Origin: Bacillota bacterium
Lineage (GTDB): Bacteria; Bacillota; Clostridia; Acetivibrionales; DTU013
Reading direction: 5' to 3'
Assembly: GCA_023399355.1 (NCBI GenBank)
Contig: JAEWQC010000288.1
Location: 1 to 7,786, forward strand
DNA: 7,786 nt
The notes beneath the pieces are model-generated. The model was not told where the DNA came from. It saw only the letters and a list, made by a program, of their open reading frames with translations, and did not search any database. The stretch's first letter is position 1; each line of letters starts with the position of its first letter. Made by a program: the position numbers and the translations under genes. Below are positions 1 through 6,779 of the stretch, one piece after another.

Positions 1-1004
1 ACTTGAAAATGGACTGATAAACCGGCCCAGCCTATTATGAAACTGGCTGCAGGGAGTTGTACTGTCAATGGGATTTTACTGATTGAACTGATAAGATTCG
101 ACCCTGTCGTTATTTCAAAAAAACCGCTCAGGATTCCACGGAATAAATTCCTGTCCGGACCAACCGGAGAAAGAACGGCAGCAAGTATGTCTGAAAAAAC
201 ACCAATGATTCCCGTTTCAGTAAGAAGACTGATGATTACCGAAAAAAGTACGATAAATCCGCCGATCGTCATAATTGTCCCAACAGAATTTTTTACAGAA
301 TTCCCTATCACTGTACCGATGTTTACTCCAGACAAACTGGCTCCTTCCAGAAGCTTTTTCCGGAATGCTTTAAAGGGTCTTGTTCTCTTATCTTTATGAG
401 CTGATTTATGTTTTGGCTGCTTCCTGTCGGCTTTATAAAATCTGAATAGAAACCCAACGGTCAGGCATGCAAAAAAATGGCATGCAAATAACAGAAGGCC
501 AAATTGCGGAGAACCGTACATTCCAGTTCCGACAGCTCCTACGATAAACAGAGGACCCGAATTATTCGTAAAGGCCAGCAATCTTTCCGCCTCTATACGT
601 GAAAGTTCACCTTTGTTGCGGAAGTCACAGGTTATCTTGGCTCCAACCGGATAACCTGACGTGACACCCATAGCCAATGCAAAGGAACCACATCCGGGCA
701 CGTTGAAAAAAGGCTTCATGACGGGTTCCAGCATTATACCTGAAGCACGTATGAAGCCCGTTGTATTTAAAATTTCTGCTGAAACAAAGAATGGAAACAG
801 GGACGGGACTACGACACCCGACCAAAGTATGAGACCGTTCAATGCTGCCTTAACTGCGGTATCTGACAACAGTACCAGGCAAAGGATAAAAGCGATGCAT
901 AATACTGGAATGGAAAGCAGTCTGATATAAATGACCCTGGAAGGATGGAATAGTATCAGGATCAGTACAAATGCAGTAAGCAAAGTGGCAGCGATTATGG
1001 CCAT
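1..1004 (-). CDS. ylbJ: Sporulation integral membrane protein YlbJ/SpoVV, 3' end off the left edge
   Basis: Polytopic membrane protein of the YlbJ family, called SpoVV in Bacillus subtilis. There it sits in the outer forespore membrane under sigma-E control and is needed to move dipicolinic acid into the spore. I translated the minus strand directly: 334 complete codons lie in the window and the frame is open at the edge; family members are roughly 400 residues. Family motifs are TSGYPVGAKI (115-124), FTNNSGPLFIVGAVG (145-159) and, near the edge, IIGWAGLSVH (323-332). Several hydrophobic helices flank a basic cytoplasmic-type loop (about 189-219) rich in Lys and Arg. The ATG at 1004 comes straight after an in-frame TGA (1005-1007), so it is the most upstream possible start, although no strong ribosome binding site precedes it. 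The gene lies 77 bases downstream of ilvE on the same strand with no clear terminator between, so read-through is possible. The family call is confident; the exact start is less so. Confidence 0.9.
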   Translation of the reverse strand, partial: MAIIAATLLTAFVLILILFHPSRVIYIRLLSIPVLCIAFILCLVLLSDTAVKAALNGLILWSGVVVPSLFPFFVSAEILNTTGFIRASGIMLEPVMKPFFNVPGCGSFALAMGVTSGYPVGAKITCDFRNKGELSRIEAERLLAFTNNSGPLFIVGAVGTGMYGSPQFGLLLFACHFFACLTVGFLFRFYKADRKQPKHKSAHKDKRTRPFKAFRKKLLEGASLSGVNIGTVIGNSVKNSVGTIMTIGGFIVLFSVIISLLTETGIIGVFSDILAAVLSPVGPDRNLFRGILSGFFEITTGSNLISSISKIPLTVQLPAASFIIGWAGLSVHFQ

Positions 1005-1081
1005 TCAGTATCAACTCTTGTTCCAGCGTTTCCTTATGAATTCTATTAGCAATGAATAAAAATATTCCTGTTATATGGTAT

Positions 1082-2152
1082 TTACTTTACTTCAACCATC
1101 CAGTTGAACTCATCTTTCAGCACACCATTCTGAATTCCGGTAATGGTGTCATACAATCTGGATGAAAGCTCGCCTATCTTACCTGCTGTCAGCTTGATAA
1201 CCTTTCCATCCCAGTTTAGTTCGCCGATAGGAGAGATAACAGCAGCGGTTCCTGTTCCAAATGCCTCCACGAGCTTCCCGTCTGCATGCGCATCATATAA
1301 TTCCTGTACGGTGAGTTTTCTTTCCGATACTTTGATTCCCCAGTGTCTGAGCAGATGAATGACTGAATTCCTCGTGATTCCGGGGAGGATACTTCCATCC
1401 AGCGATGGGGTAACGACTTCATCACCAATTTTAAAGAATACGTTCATTGAACCTACTTCTTCAATATACTTCCTGTCGACACCATCCAGCCAGAGTACCT
1501 GTACATAGCCCTTGTCATGTGCCAATTCCTGCGATTTCAGGCTTGCAGCATAGTTGCCGGGTGTTTTTGCAAAACCTGTACCGCCTCTGACGGCACGTAC
1601 GAATTCATTTTCTATAAGAATTTTAACAGGATTGAGGCCTGTGGGATAATATGCGCCGCTGGGAGAAAGAATAATCATGAATTTGTAAGTGTTGGATGCT
1701 CTGACACCGAGATATGGATCTGTAGCAATGATAAAAGGACGGATATAAAGGGAAGTGCCGGGTTCAGTCGGAATCCAGTCTCTGTCCACTCCTACAACAG
1801 CTTTGACAGCTTCGACAGCAAATTCTTCATCTATCTGGGGGATAGACATTCTTTCATTTGACAGGTTAATTCGTTTCATATTCATATCAGGCCTGAAAAG
1901 TAATATTTTGCCATTTTTTGCCTTGTAGGCTTTCAGCCCTTCAAAGATTGCCTGCCCGTAATGGAATACCATAGTAGAAGGATCCATCTGCAAGGGGCCA
2001 TATGGAATGATCCGGGGGTCATGCCAGCCAAGTTCCCTGCTGTAATCCAAAATATACATGTGATCAGAGAAGTACTGGCCAAAACCAAGATTTGATTGAT
2101 CCGGCTTTTCTTTAGGACTTTGAGTGTTTTGAATGCTTATTTTCTGAGACAT
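1082..2152 (-). CDS. ilvE: Branched-chain-amino-acid aminotransferase
   Basis: Fold-type IV PLP enzyme that interconverts leucine, isoleucine and valine with their 2-keto acids using glutamate/2-oxoglutarate: the last step of their synthesis and the first of their breakdown. It is cytosolic. The 356-residue length and motif spacing fit the long BCAT subgroup (like eukaryotic and Bacillus YbgE/YwaA enzymes), not the shorter E. coli type. Visible landmarks are FHYGQAIFEGLKAY (63-76), LYIRPF (135-140), GGTGFAKTPGNYAAS (190-204) with probable Schiff-base Lys196, and EEVGSMN (231-237) with Glu232 expected to bind the PLP ring nitrogen. GTGTAAVISP near residue 300 forms part of the cofactor phosphate site. 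The ATG at 2152 has a strong GAGGAGGT ribosome binding site at 2162-2169. No T-box leader is visible upstream. It is divergent from the chemoreceptor gene and followed by ylbJ on the same strand. Confidence 0.96.
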   Translation of the reverse strand: MSQKISIQNTQSPKEKPDQSNLGFGQYFSDHMYILDYSRELGWHDPRIIPYGPLQMDPSTMVFHYGQAIFEGLKAYKAKNGKILLFRPDMNMKRINLSNERMSIPQIDEEFAVEAVKAVVGVDRDWIPTEPGTSLYIRPFIIATDPYLGVRASNTYKFMIILSPSGAYYPTGLNPVKILIENEFVRAVRGGTGFAKTPGNYAASLKSQELAHDKGYVQVLWLDGVDRKYIEEVGSMNVFFKIGDEVVTPSLDGSILPGITRNSVIHLLRHWGIKVSERKLTVQELYDAHADGKLVEAFGTGTAAVISPIGELNWDGKVIKLTAGKIGELSSRLYDTITGIQNGVLKDEFNWMVEVK

Positions 2153-2198
2153 TTTATAGGAACCTCCTCACTTGATTTGAACAAGAGATAAAATAATC

Positions 2199-2228
2199 TT
2201 GCATAAAATACTTTTTTCTATTATGCAA
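2199..2228. promoter_or_regulatory. Perfect 8-bp inverted repeat upstream of ilvE, candidate operator or leader hairpin
   Basis: TTGCATAA (2199-2206) and TTATGCAA (2221-2228) are exact reverse complements separated by 14 bases. The element lies 47 bases before the ilvE start codon. The right arm overlaps the best minus-strand -10 candidate that I can find (CATAAT, complement of 2220-2225), though its -35 partner is poor. That placement would suit a repressor site; if transcribed, it could instead fold as a hairpin with an A-rich loop. No regulator can be named. Confidence 0.4.
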
Positions 2229-2358
2229 CTTTTTTTCAAAAAAATCCAGACTTTAATAAATAAAACGGTCGTAATCATTAACATGAAACAAATTTTTTGT
2301 TATTTCAAATTAATAAATGTATAAATACTCTATAAACTAATTTTTTTCTTTCTTATTT

Positions 2359-2387
2359 TTGCTGGAAAATATATAATATATTATTAT
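2359..2387 (+). promoter_or_regulatory. Candidate sigma-A promoter for the chemoreceptor gene
   Basis: TTGCTG (2359-2364) and TATTAT (2382-2387) are separated by 17 bases and lie 28 bases before the ATG at 2416. The -10 matches consensus at five of six positions and the -35 at three to four. The spacer itself is an AT palindrome-like run, so chance matches are easy here. I did not see a sigma-D motility promoter (TAAA, 15 bases, GCCGATAT). Confidence 0.4.
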
Positions 2388-2415
2388 AAAGTCTGCATTA
2401 ATTGGAGGAAAACAG

Positions 2416-3900
2416 ATGGAAACGACAATGAACTCAAGAAGGGTAAATAAATTTGTACTCTTGGCAAACTGGGTAGTAGATTTTTTTCTGGTTCTCGGAT
2501 ATATGATTGAATATGTCAAAGGAACGAAACCGATTACTTATTTAGTGGAAATACTCCTGATTATACTGATCCCAATGATTCTAGCCAATATCCTGTACAT
2601 CCGGAATAATCGGAACATATACATCAAATACATCACAGTCATCGGTTATTTTGCACTTTATATTTTTGTCATGTTTACCGCAGGCCCATCCAGACCCCTC
2701 GTCTATGTATACATGTTTCCTATCATATTAGCCTATTTCCTTTACTTTAACCTTAGATTCATTGTAGTAACCTGCAGTGCAGTTTTTTCAATCAACATCA
2801 TAAAGATATTATATTTCGTCATCGGACTGGGCCTCTCGGATTCTGATTCAACAACAAATTATCTAATTCAGGTTGCCACTGTATTCCTGTATTCGTTCTC
2901 GCTGATCGGTGCAACGATGATCTCAAACCGCTTCAGTGAAGAAAAATTAATGGATGTAAGAGCGGAAAAGAGTAAGCAGGAGGAGATCCTGTCAGATGTG
3001 TTAAATACAGCGTCAATTCTGGACAAAAATTCAAAAGAAGTGCACAAGTTTGTGAATGAACTGACGGAGGCTACCGGTATCACATCAAGTGCTGTGAATG
3101 AAATAGAAAAAGGTTCGATGGACACTGCCACCAATATACAGGTGCAGTCCGTGCTGACGCATGATATACATAACCTGATCGTTGAAACTTCAAAAGATTC
3201 GGAAGCCATGGAAAAGATTTCCGATGACACATCGGAGGCTCTGGTTGAAGGAATCAGTATTGTTGAGGAGTTGAACAAAAAAGCAATTATTGCTAATGAA
3301 AGTAGTGACAGTGCATATATGCTGATGATGGATCTGAAGGCTAAAGCTGCTTCCATCAGTTCAATTACCGAGCTGATTGCCAGTATTGCCGAACAAACCA
3401 ACCTGCTTTCACTTAATGCGGCCATTGAGAGTGCCAGAGCGGGAGAAACCGGAAAAGGCTTTGCAGTGGTTGCTGATGAAATAAGAAAGTTGGCTGCACA
3501 AAGCAAGGAATCATCAAACAGTATATTCTCGATCGTAAATGAATTGCATCAGCAATCTGAAAAGTCTGTTGATGCCGTCATGAAACTCAAAAGGATGAAT
3601 GACGAGCAGAAAATACTGGTATCCAGAACCCAGGGCGTTTTCAACGAAATAAAGGATAAAATGGCCGGCGTAAAGAGTAACGTTAATAGAGTAAACGAAA
3701 AGGTGGGGAAAATTCTGAGCGCCAATGATAAGATGGTTGAAAGTATAAATGAAATCTCTGCTGTAAGCCAGCAGGTTACTGCAAGTGCTGAAGAAGCCAG
3801 TGCGCTGACAACGGAAAACATCATGAAAGCCGATCATGCTATGAGCTACGTCGATGAGATGGTTGAAACCTTTAAAAAGATCAGCAGACACCTGAAGTGA
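2416..3900 (+). CDS. Methyl-accepting chemotaxis protein with six-helix membrane sensor
   Basis: Chemoreceptor of 494 residues that should signal to CheA/CheW at the inner membrane. Six hydrophobic segments fill the N-terminus, at roughly residues 12-33, 40-62, 70-90, 95-113, 115-137 and 147-170, with only short loops, so there is no extracytoplasmic ligand-binding domain of the Cache or four-helix type. No HAMP domain is evident after the last helix. A long coiled coil starts near 175 and folds back at the conserved tip IAEQTNLLSLNAAIESARAG (324-343), followed by GKGFAVVADEIRKLA (346-360). The two arms are about 150-165 residues each, which suggests a long heptad class close to 44H. The C-terminus (KKISRHLK) has no NWETF-like CheR tether. 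GGAGG at 2404-2408 precedes the ATG by seven bases. A second ATG at codon 5 is less well placed. No other chemotaxis gene is nearby, so the ligand is unknown. Confidence 0.92.
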   Translation: METTMNSRRVNKFVLLANWVVDFFLVLGYMIEYVKGTKPITYLVEILLIILIPMILANILYIRNNRNIYIKYITVIGYFALYIFVMFTAGPSRPLVYVYMFPIILAYFLYFNLRFIVVTCSAVFSINIIKILYFVIGLGLSDSDSTTNYLIQVATVFLYSFSLIGATMISNRFSEEKLMDVRAEKSKQEEILSDVLNTASILDKNSKEVHKFVNELTEATGITSSAVNEIEKGSMDTATNIQVQSVLTHDIHNLIVETSKDSEAMEKISDDTSEALVEGISIVEELNKKAIIANESSDSAYMLMMDLKAKAASISSITELIASIAEQTNLLSLNAAIESARAGETGKGFAVVADEIRKLAAQSKESSNSIFSIVNELHQQSEKSVDAVMKLKRMNDEQKILVSRTQGVFNEIKDKMAGVKSNVNRVNEKVGKILSANDKMVESINEISAVSQQVTASAEEASALTTENIMKADHAMSYVDEMVETFKKISRHLK

Positions 3901-3906
3901 CATTTT

Positions 3907-4148
3907 TCAGATGCGGTGGTAGTCTTTCAAAACTGTCTTCGAAGCATTCTCCTGGTATAGCTGCAATGTGATGACGTTGTCTCCCGGTGCTGCGGTAATG
4001 AAATGGACACCGTCCATTGATACTGCGACAATGAAACTGCCGCTGCCTCTTGGTGCTGTGGTAATACAACCGACCCTGTTCTCAATGCTGCTGCAATATG
4101 GACGGAATTAGCATGAATTGTACTGCCCTTGGCTTTTTTTGCACGGTC
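3907..4148 (-). pseudogene. Probable remnant of a repeat-containing minus-strand gene (3' end)
   Basis: This fills most of the 341-base gap between the chemoreceptor and yqeG. On the minus strand a frame is open from 4107 down to a TGA at 3907-3909, giving 66 residues of protein-like composition but no start codon. It contains 11-residue units: CITTAPRGSGS, FIVAVSMDGVH, FITAAPGDNVI, TLQLYQENASK. The DNA shows the same roughly 33-base period: GGTGCTGCGGTAAT at 3986 and GGTGCTGTGGTAAT at 4052 (plus-strand reading) are 66 bases apart. One unit further upstream (HIAAALRTGSV) is readable only after a one-base shift, its spacing being 32 bases, and that second frame is open to a stop at 4149-4151. 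I infer a decayed gene end with at least one frameshift. A short plus-strand frame (ATG 3971 to TAG 4111, 46 residues) is also open but lacks a ribosome binding site. The family is not recognised. Confidence 0.35.
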
Positions 4149-4153
4149 TCAGG

Positions 4154-4182
4154 TTGCCATATCTGCACATATTTGCTATGAT
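4154..4182 (+). promoter_or_regulatory. Sigma-A type promoter for yqeG-aroE-prepilin peptidase
   Basis: TTGCCA (4154-4159) and TATGAT (4177-4182) each match consensus at five of six positions, with the ideal 17-base spacer. Transcription would begin near 4189, leaving a leader of about 50 bases before yqeG. This is the best promoter match in the window. Confidence 0.65.
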
Positions 4183-4241
4183 AACTAAAGTGGCAGAAGC
4201 CGGAGATAATAAGTACAAATTCTTTCGACCGGGAGGCGGCG

Positions 4242-4757
4242 ATGACAGAAATATTTTACCCATCCCTGACTGTTGACAGTATCAGGGATATTACCGTTGA
4301 ACTATTGGATAGGAACCAGATAAAGGGTTTGATCCTTGATATTGACAATACGCTTGTACCGAATCATGTTGCTGATGCGGATGATAATGCCATACAATGG
4401 ATTGAGGGAATGAAGGCAGCAGAATTAAAACTTTGCATCGTATCCAATGCATCAAAGAAAAGGGTGATCCGGTTTAATGACCGATTGAAGCTTTATGCTG
4501 TCCATAGAGCTACAAAACCTGGAACCAGAGCTTTTGAGAAAGCTGCAAGAATGATGGATTTCAAGAATAAGAACATTGCAGTTGTGGGAGATCAGATCTT
4601 TACGGATGTATTCGGGGGAAACCGCGTCGGTATGTTTACCATACTTGTAAAACCGATTGACAAGCATGAAGGCAGACTGATAAAGTTCAAACGCATATTG
4701 GAGAAAAGAATTTTAAAAAGTTATGCAAAGAAAATAGCAAAAAAAAATGATCAATGA
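4242..4757 (+). CDS. yqeG: YqeG family HAD-IIIA phosphatase
   Basis: Small cytosolic HAD-superfamily hydrolase of 171 residues, the usual length for YqeG; the physiological substrate is not established. All four HAD motifs are present: DIDNT (33-37) with nucleophile Asp33 and acid/base Asp35, VSNAS (67-71) with Ser68, Lys92 in TKPGT (91-95), and GDQIFTD (116-122) with Mg-binding Asp117 and Asp122. No large cap domain is inserted, as expected for subclass III. The C-terminus is very basic (many Lys and Arg after 150). GGGAGG at 4231-4236 lies five bases before the ATG. It is the first gene after the promoter at 4154-4182, and aroE follows after 64 bases. In Bacillus subtilis yqeG precedes yqeH and aroE; here the GTPase gene yqeH is missing between them. 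Confidence 0.92.
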   Translation: MTEIFYPSLTVDSIRDITVELLDRNQIKGLILDIDNTLVPNHVADADDNAIQWIEGMKAAELKLCIVSNASKKRVIRFNDRLKLYAVHRATKPGTRAFEKAARMMDFKNKNIAVVGDQIFTDVFGGNRVGMFTILVKPIDKHEGRLIKFKRILEKRILKSYAKKIAKKNDQ

Positions 4758-4812
4758 TTCCACATTCCACTTCTGAATATAGAGATTGCAAAATGTTAAA
4801 AACGTTAACGGT

Positions 4813-4817
4813 GGGAG
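4813..4817 (+). promoter_or_regulatory. Ribosome binding site that sets the aroE start
   Basis: GGGAG ends four bases before the ATG at 4822. The spacing is short, but the only longer in-frame choice, a TTG at 4786, has no usable site and would add 12 residues that are not typical of AroE. The site is preceded by a small inverted repeat, GTTAA (4795-4799) and TTAAC (4805-4809), of uncertain meaning. Confidence 0.55.
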
Positions 4818-4821
4818 TATT

Positions 4822-5727
4822 ATGACATATCTTGATAGGAGAGTAAACGGCACAACGGTTTTAGCAGGTCTGATAGGCAATCCTGTGGCGCATACGGTTT
4901 CTCCGGTTCTGCAGAACAGCTTGTTTACTGCGATGGGCATTAACGGAATGTATTTGCCGTTCAGAGTGCCGGCCGGAAGTATCGGAGAGGCGGTAAAGGG
5001 TCTGAAAGCCCTCGGCTTTACAGGCTTTAATGTTACAATTCCTTATAAATATGATATCATCAGCTTGTGTGATTTTATCAGTGAAGAAGTCAAACAACTG
5101 GGTGCTGCGAATACGGTGAAAATAGTTGACGGAAGACTGTATGCTTACAATACAGATGCCGGAGGATTTGCCCGAGCATTTGAAGAGCAGACGGGAACAG
5201 GTTTTGAAGGAAAAAAAGTGTGTGTTTTAGGAGCGGGGGGCACTGCCAGGGCACTTGCAGTTAAAATTGCTCTGAAAGGGGCAAGAATGGTTCATATCAT
5301 CAACAGAACGGAAACAAAGGCGGCAGAGCTTGCTGCTAATATCAACTGTATTCTTGCAGGCAGAGGTAATACCGGGAATATCGCATTTGCAGCTGAAGCT
5401 GCTTCAGAGGAAGCTTTACGACAATTAAGGGAATGTGACATCATCCTCAATACTACTTCTGCAGGAATGTATCCTGATATTGACAGTTGTCCACTTCAGA
5501 GTGAATTTTCATTTCAGAGCAGACAGATCATTTATGATACTATTTATAACCCCGTACAAACAGTCCTGTTGAAAAATGCAAGGGCATGTGGCTGCAAAAC
5601 GGTAAATGGAGCGGGAATGCTGTTTTATCAAGGCCTCAGGGCTTTTGAGATATGGACTGAAACTACAGTGCCGCAGGATATTACAAATGAACTGTTTGTA
5701 AAATTTTTAAAATTTTTAGAAGCATAA
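4822..5727 (+). CDS. aroE: Shikimate dehydrogenase (NADP+)
   Basis: Cytosolic enzyme of aromatic amino acid and chorismate synthesis that reduces 3-dehydroshikimate to shikimate with NADPH. The ATG at 4822 gives 301 residues, slightly longer than the common 270-290. The substrate-binding half has GLIGNPVAHTVSPVLQN (16-32), NVTIPYK (70-76) with catalytic Lys76, GAANTV (93-98) with Asn96, and NTD (109-111) with Asp111. The Rossmann half has the glycine-rich GAGGTARA (135-142), NRT (159-161) for the NADP phosphate, NTTSAGMYP near 215 and GAGMLFYQG near the C-terminus. The first Ser of the usual HSxSP shikimate site is Thr25 here, a conservative change. It follows yqeG by 64 bases and precedes the prepilin peptidase by 67 bases on the same strand, probably one operon. 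Another step of the same pathway, aroQ, lies 1.4 kb downstream. Confidence 0.95.
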   Translation: MTYLDRRVNGTTVLAGLIGNPVAHTVSPVLQNSLFTAMGINGMYLPFRVPAGSIGEAVKGLKALGFTGFNVTIPYKYDIISLCDFISEEVKQLGAANTVKIVDGRLYAYNTDAGGFARAFEEQTGTGFEGKKVCVLGAGGTARALAVKIALKGARMVHIINRTETKAAELAANINCILAGRGNTGNIAFAAEAASEEALRQLRECDIILNTTSAGMYPDIDSCPLQSEFSFQSRQIIYDTIYNPVQTVLLKNARACGCKTVNGAGMLFYQGLRAFEIWTETTVPQDITNELFVKFLKFLEA

Positions 5728-5794
5728 GAGGATTTTTTCTGAAGGTTGGAGAATTATAGTAGGAAATACATTTCGGCAGGATATAGGGTGAGGT

Positions 5795-6589
5795 ATGACT
5801 GTAATAGGTGTGATTGTATTTTTGTTTGGACTGACCATCGGTTCTTTCACAAATGTATTGATTTATCGCATACCGTTGGGGAAGTCCATCGTTTTTCCAC
5901 CATCCGCCTGTACCAGCTGCGGGGATAGATTAACTGCCCTTGATCTGGTGCCTGTTTTTAGCTATATTTTTTTGAAGGGCCGTTGCAGACATTGCGGAGC
6001 ACCGGTTTCCAGAAGATATCCGATGGTTGAGTTGCTGACCGCACTCCTCTTTACAGTTCTTTACATTAAGTATGGAGTTACTGTTCCCTTTATTGCATTC
6101 GCATTCCTGATGACCCTGTTGGTTGCAGTGTTTTTCATTGATCTGGATCACAGGATTATTCCCGATGAATTGGTTATTGCAGGTATAATAGGCGGGGTTG
6201 CCCTGTTTATCTACAATTGTATAACCCCATTGCCGGTAATTTACGGTGATTCAAAATGGTGGACTCCCATTGCGGGATTTTTTTCGGGTTCATTATTTCT
6301 ACTGCTTGTGGCAGTCATCGGTCTTCTTATTTACAAGACCGGCGATGCAATGGGAATTGGAGATGTCAAGCTTATGGCACCGATCGGAATATTCCTCGGG
6401 TGGAAGCTATGCCTGACAGGTCTTCTGCTGGCAGTAATCCTTGCTGGAGGTGTCAGTTTTGTCCTGATGATTACGAAAAAGAAGAAGGGAAAGGATGCCA
6501 TTCCTTTTGGACCATTTCTTGTAACAGGAGCATTTATTGCAATCATTTGGGGATGGGATCTGATAAATTGGTATATTGGTACTATGTAA
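5795..6589 (+). CDS. Type IV prepilin peptidase / N-methyltransferase (A24 family, PilD/ComC)
   Basis: Integral membrane aspartyl protease that cleaves the leader of type IV prepilins or pseudopilins and, in the full-length form, methylates the new N-terminus. The 264-residue protein opens with the family signature GLTIGSFTNVLIYRIP (12-27). The cytoplasmic methylation domain is complete, with two zinc-type pairs, CTSC (39-42) and CRHC (64-67), then RRYPMVELLTALLF (73-86). The peptidase part has FIDLDHRIIPDE (114-125), containing the first catalytic Asp (probably Asp116), and MGIGDVKL (186-193) with the second, Asp190. About seven further hydrophobic helices follow. The ATG at 5795 is preceded by AGGG at 5785-5788 with six bases of spacing. 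No pilin or pilus assembly gene is in the window, so whether it serves competence, twitching or secretion cannot be told. It follows aroE and probably shares its transcript. Confidence 0.95.
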   Translation: MTVIGVIVFLFGLTIGSFTNVLIYRIPLGKSIVFPPSACTSCGDRLTALDLVPVFSYIFLKGRCRHCGAPVSRRYPMVELLTALLFTVLYIKYGVTVPFIAFAFLMTLLVAVFFIDLDHRIIPDELVIAGIIGGVALFIYNCITPLPVIYGDSKWWTPIAGFFSGSLFLLLVAVIGLLIYKTGDAMGIGDVKLMAPIGIFLGWKLCLTGLLLAVILAGGVSFVLMITKKKKGKDAIPFGPFLVTGAFIAIIWGWDLINWYIGTM

Positions 6590-6659
6590 GCTGTAGAAAT
6601 TAATCAATACAGACGAAGAATTGAATTTTTGCAAAAAGCTTAAATGAAATTTATGTGAG

Positions 6660-6690
6660 AAAAGCTTACTATATTAAATGCTTTTTTTAT
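6660..6690 (+). terminator. Weak intrinsic terminator candidate after the prepilin peptidase gene
   Basis: AAAAGC (6660-6665) pairs with GCTTTT (6680-6685) around an AT-rich loop in which TTA and TAA may also pair. The 3' arm runs into a T tract of seven. The stem is short and AT-rich, so termination may be inefficient, but no better candidate lies in the 190-base gap between 6589 and 6780. Confidence 0.4.
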
Positions 6691-6779
6691 TATTTACTAA
6701 TTTACAGTAAAAAAAGATCACAGAGTTTTTTGTCAGATAATTTCCGGATAATGAACAGGAAGAAAGAGAGGATGTTTCT

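Noticed and set aside
37..399. Plus-strand open frame of 120 codons (and another at 661-930) at the left end
   Set aside because: Both lie antisense to the ylbJ frame, which carries clear family motifs across the same DNA. Neither has a ribosome binding site or a recognisable protein pattern.
1028..1067. Sigma-E promoter for ylbJ (GAATATT and CATAAGGA on the minus strand)
   Set aside because: The two elements resemble sigma-E -35 and -10 boxes, but they are 22 bases apart, well beyond the usual 13-16, so I did not annotate it.
2230..2245. CodY box upstream of ilvE at the T-run/A-run palindrome
   Set aside because: The best 15-base alignment to AATTTTCWGAAAATT has four mismatches, and homopolymer runs match such a motif easily.
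2868..3506. Minus-strand open frame of 212 codons inside the chemoreceptor gene
   Set aside because: Long antisense frames are common opposite coiled-coil coding DNA rich in Ala, Ser and Glu codons. The sense strand encodes the conserved chemoreceptor tip here.
3881..4069. Minus-strand open frame of 62 codons starting with MYYHSTKRQRQ
   Set aside because: It is a shifted reading of the repeat region, rich in Arg, His and Cys. The neighbouring frame ending at 3907 is far more protein-like, and this one runs into the chemoreceptor 3' end.
4123..4139. GCCCTTGGC followed by seven T as a terminator
   Set aside because: The stem is only three base pairs with a three-base loop, and it lies more than 220 bases past the chemoreceptor stop codon.
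5746..5928. Open frame of 60 codons overlapping the start of the prepilin peptidase
   Set aside because: It overlaps the conserved prepilin peptidase N-terminus in another frame, starts with a non-ATG codon and has no family pattern.
6693..6711. TTTACT/AGTAAA hairpin upstream of comFB as a terminator
   Set aside because: It is followed by an A tract, not a T tract, on the plus strand, and no minus-strand gene ends here. It may be only a chance AT repeat.
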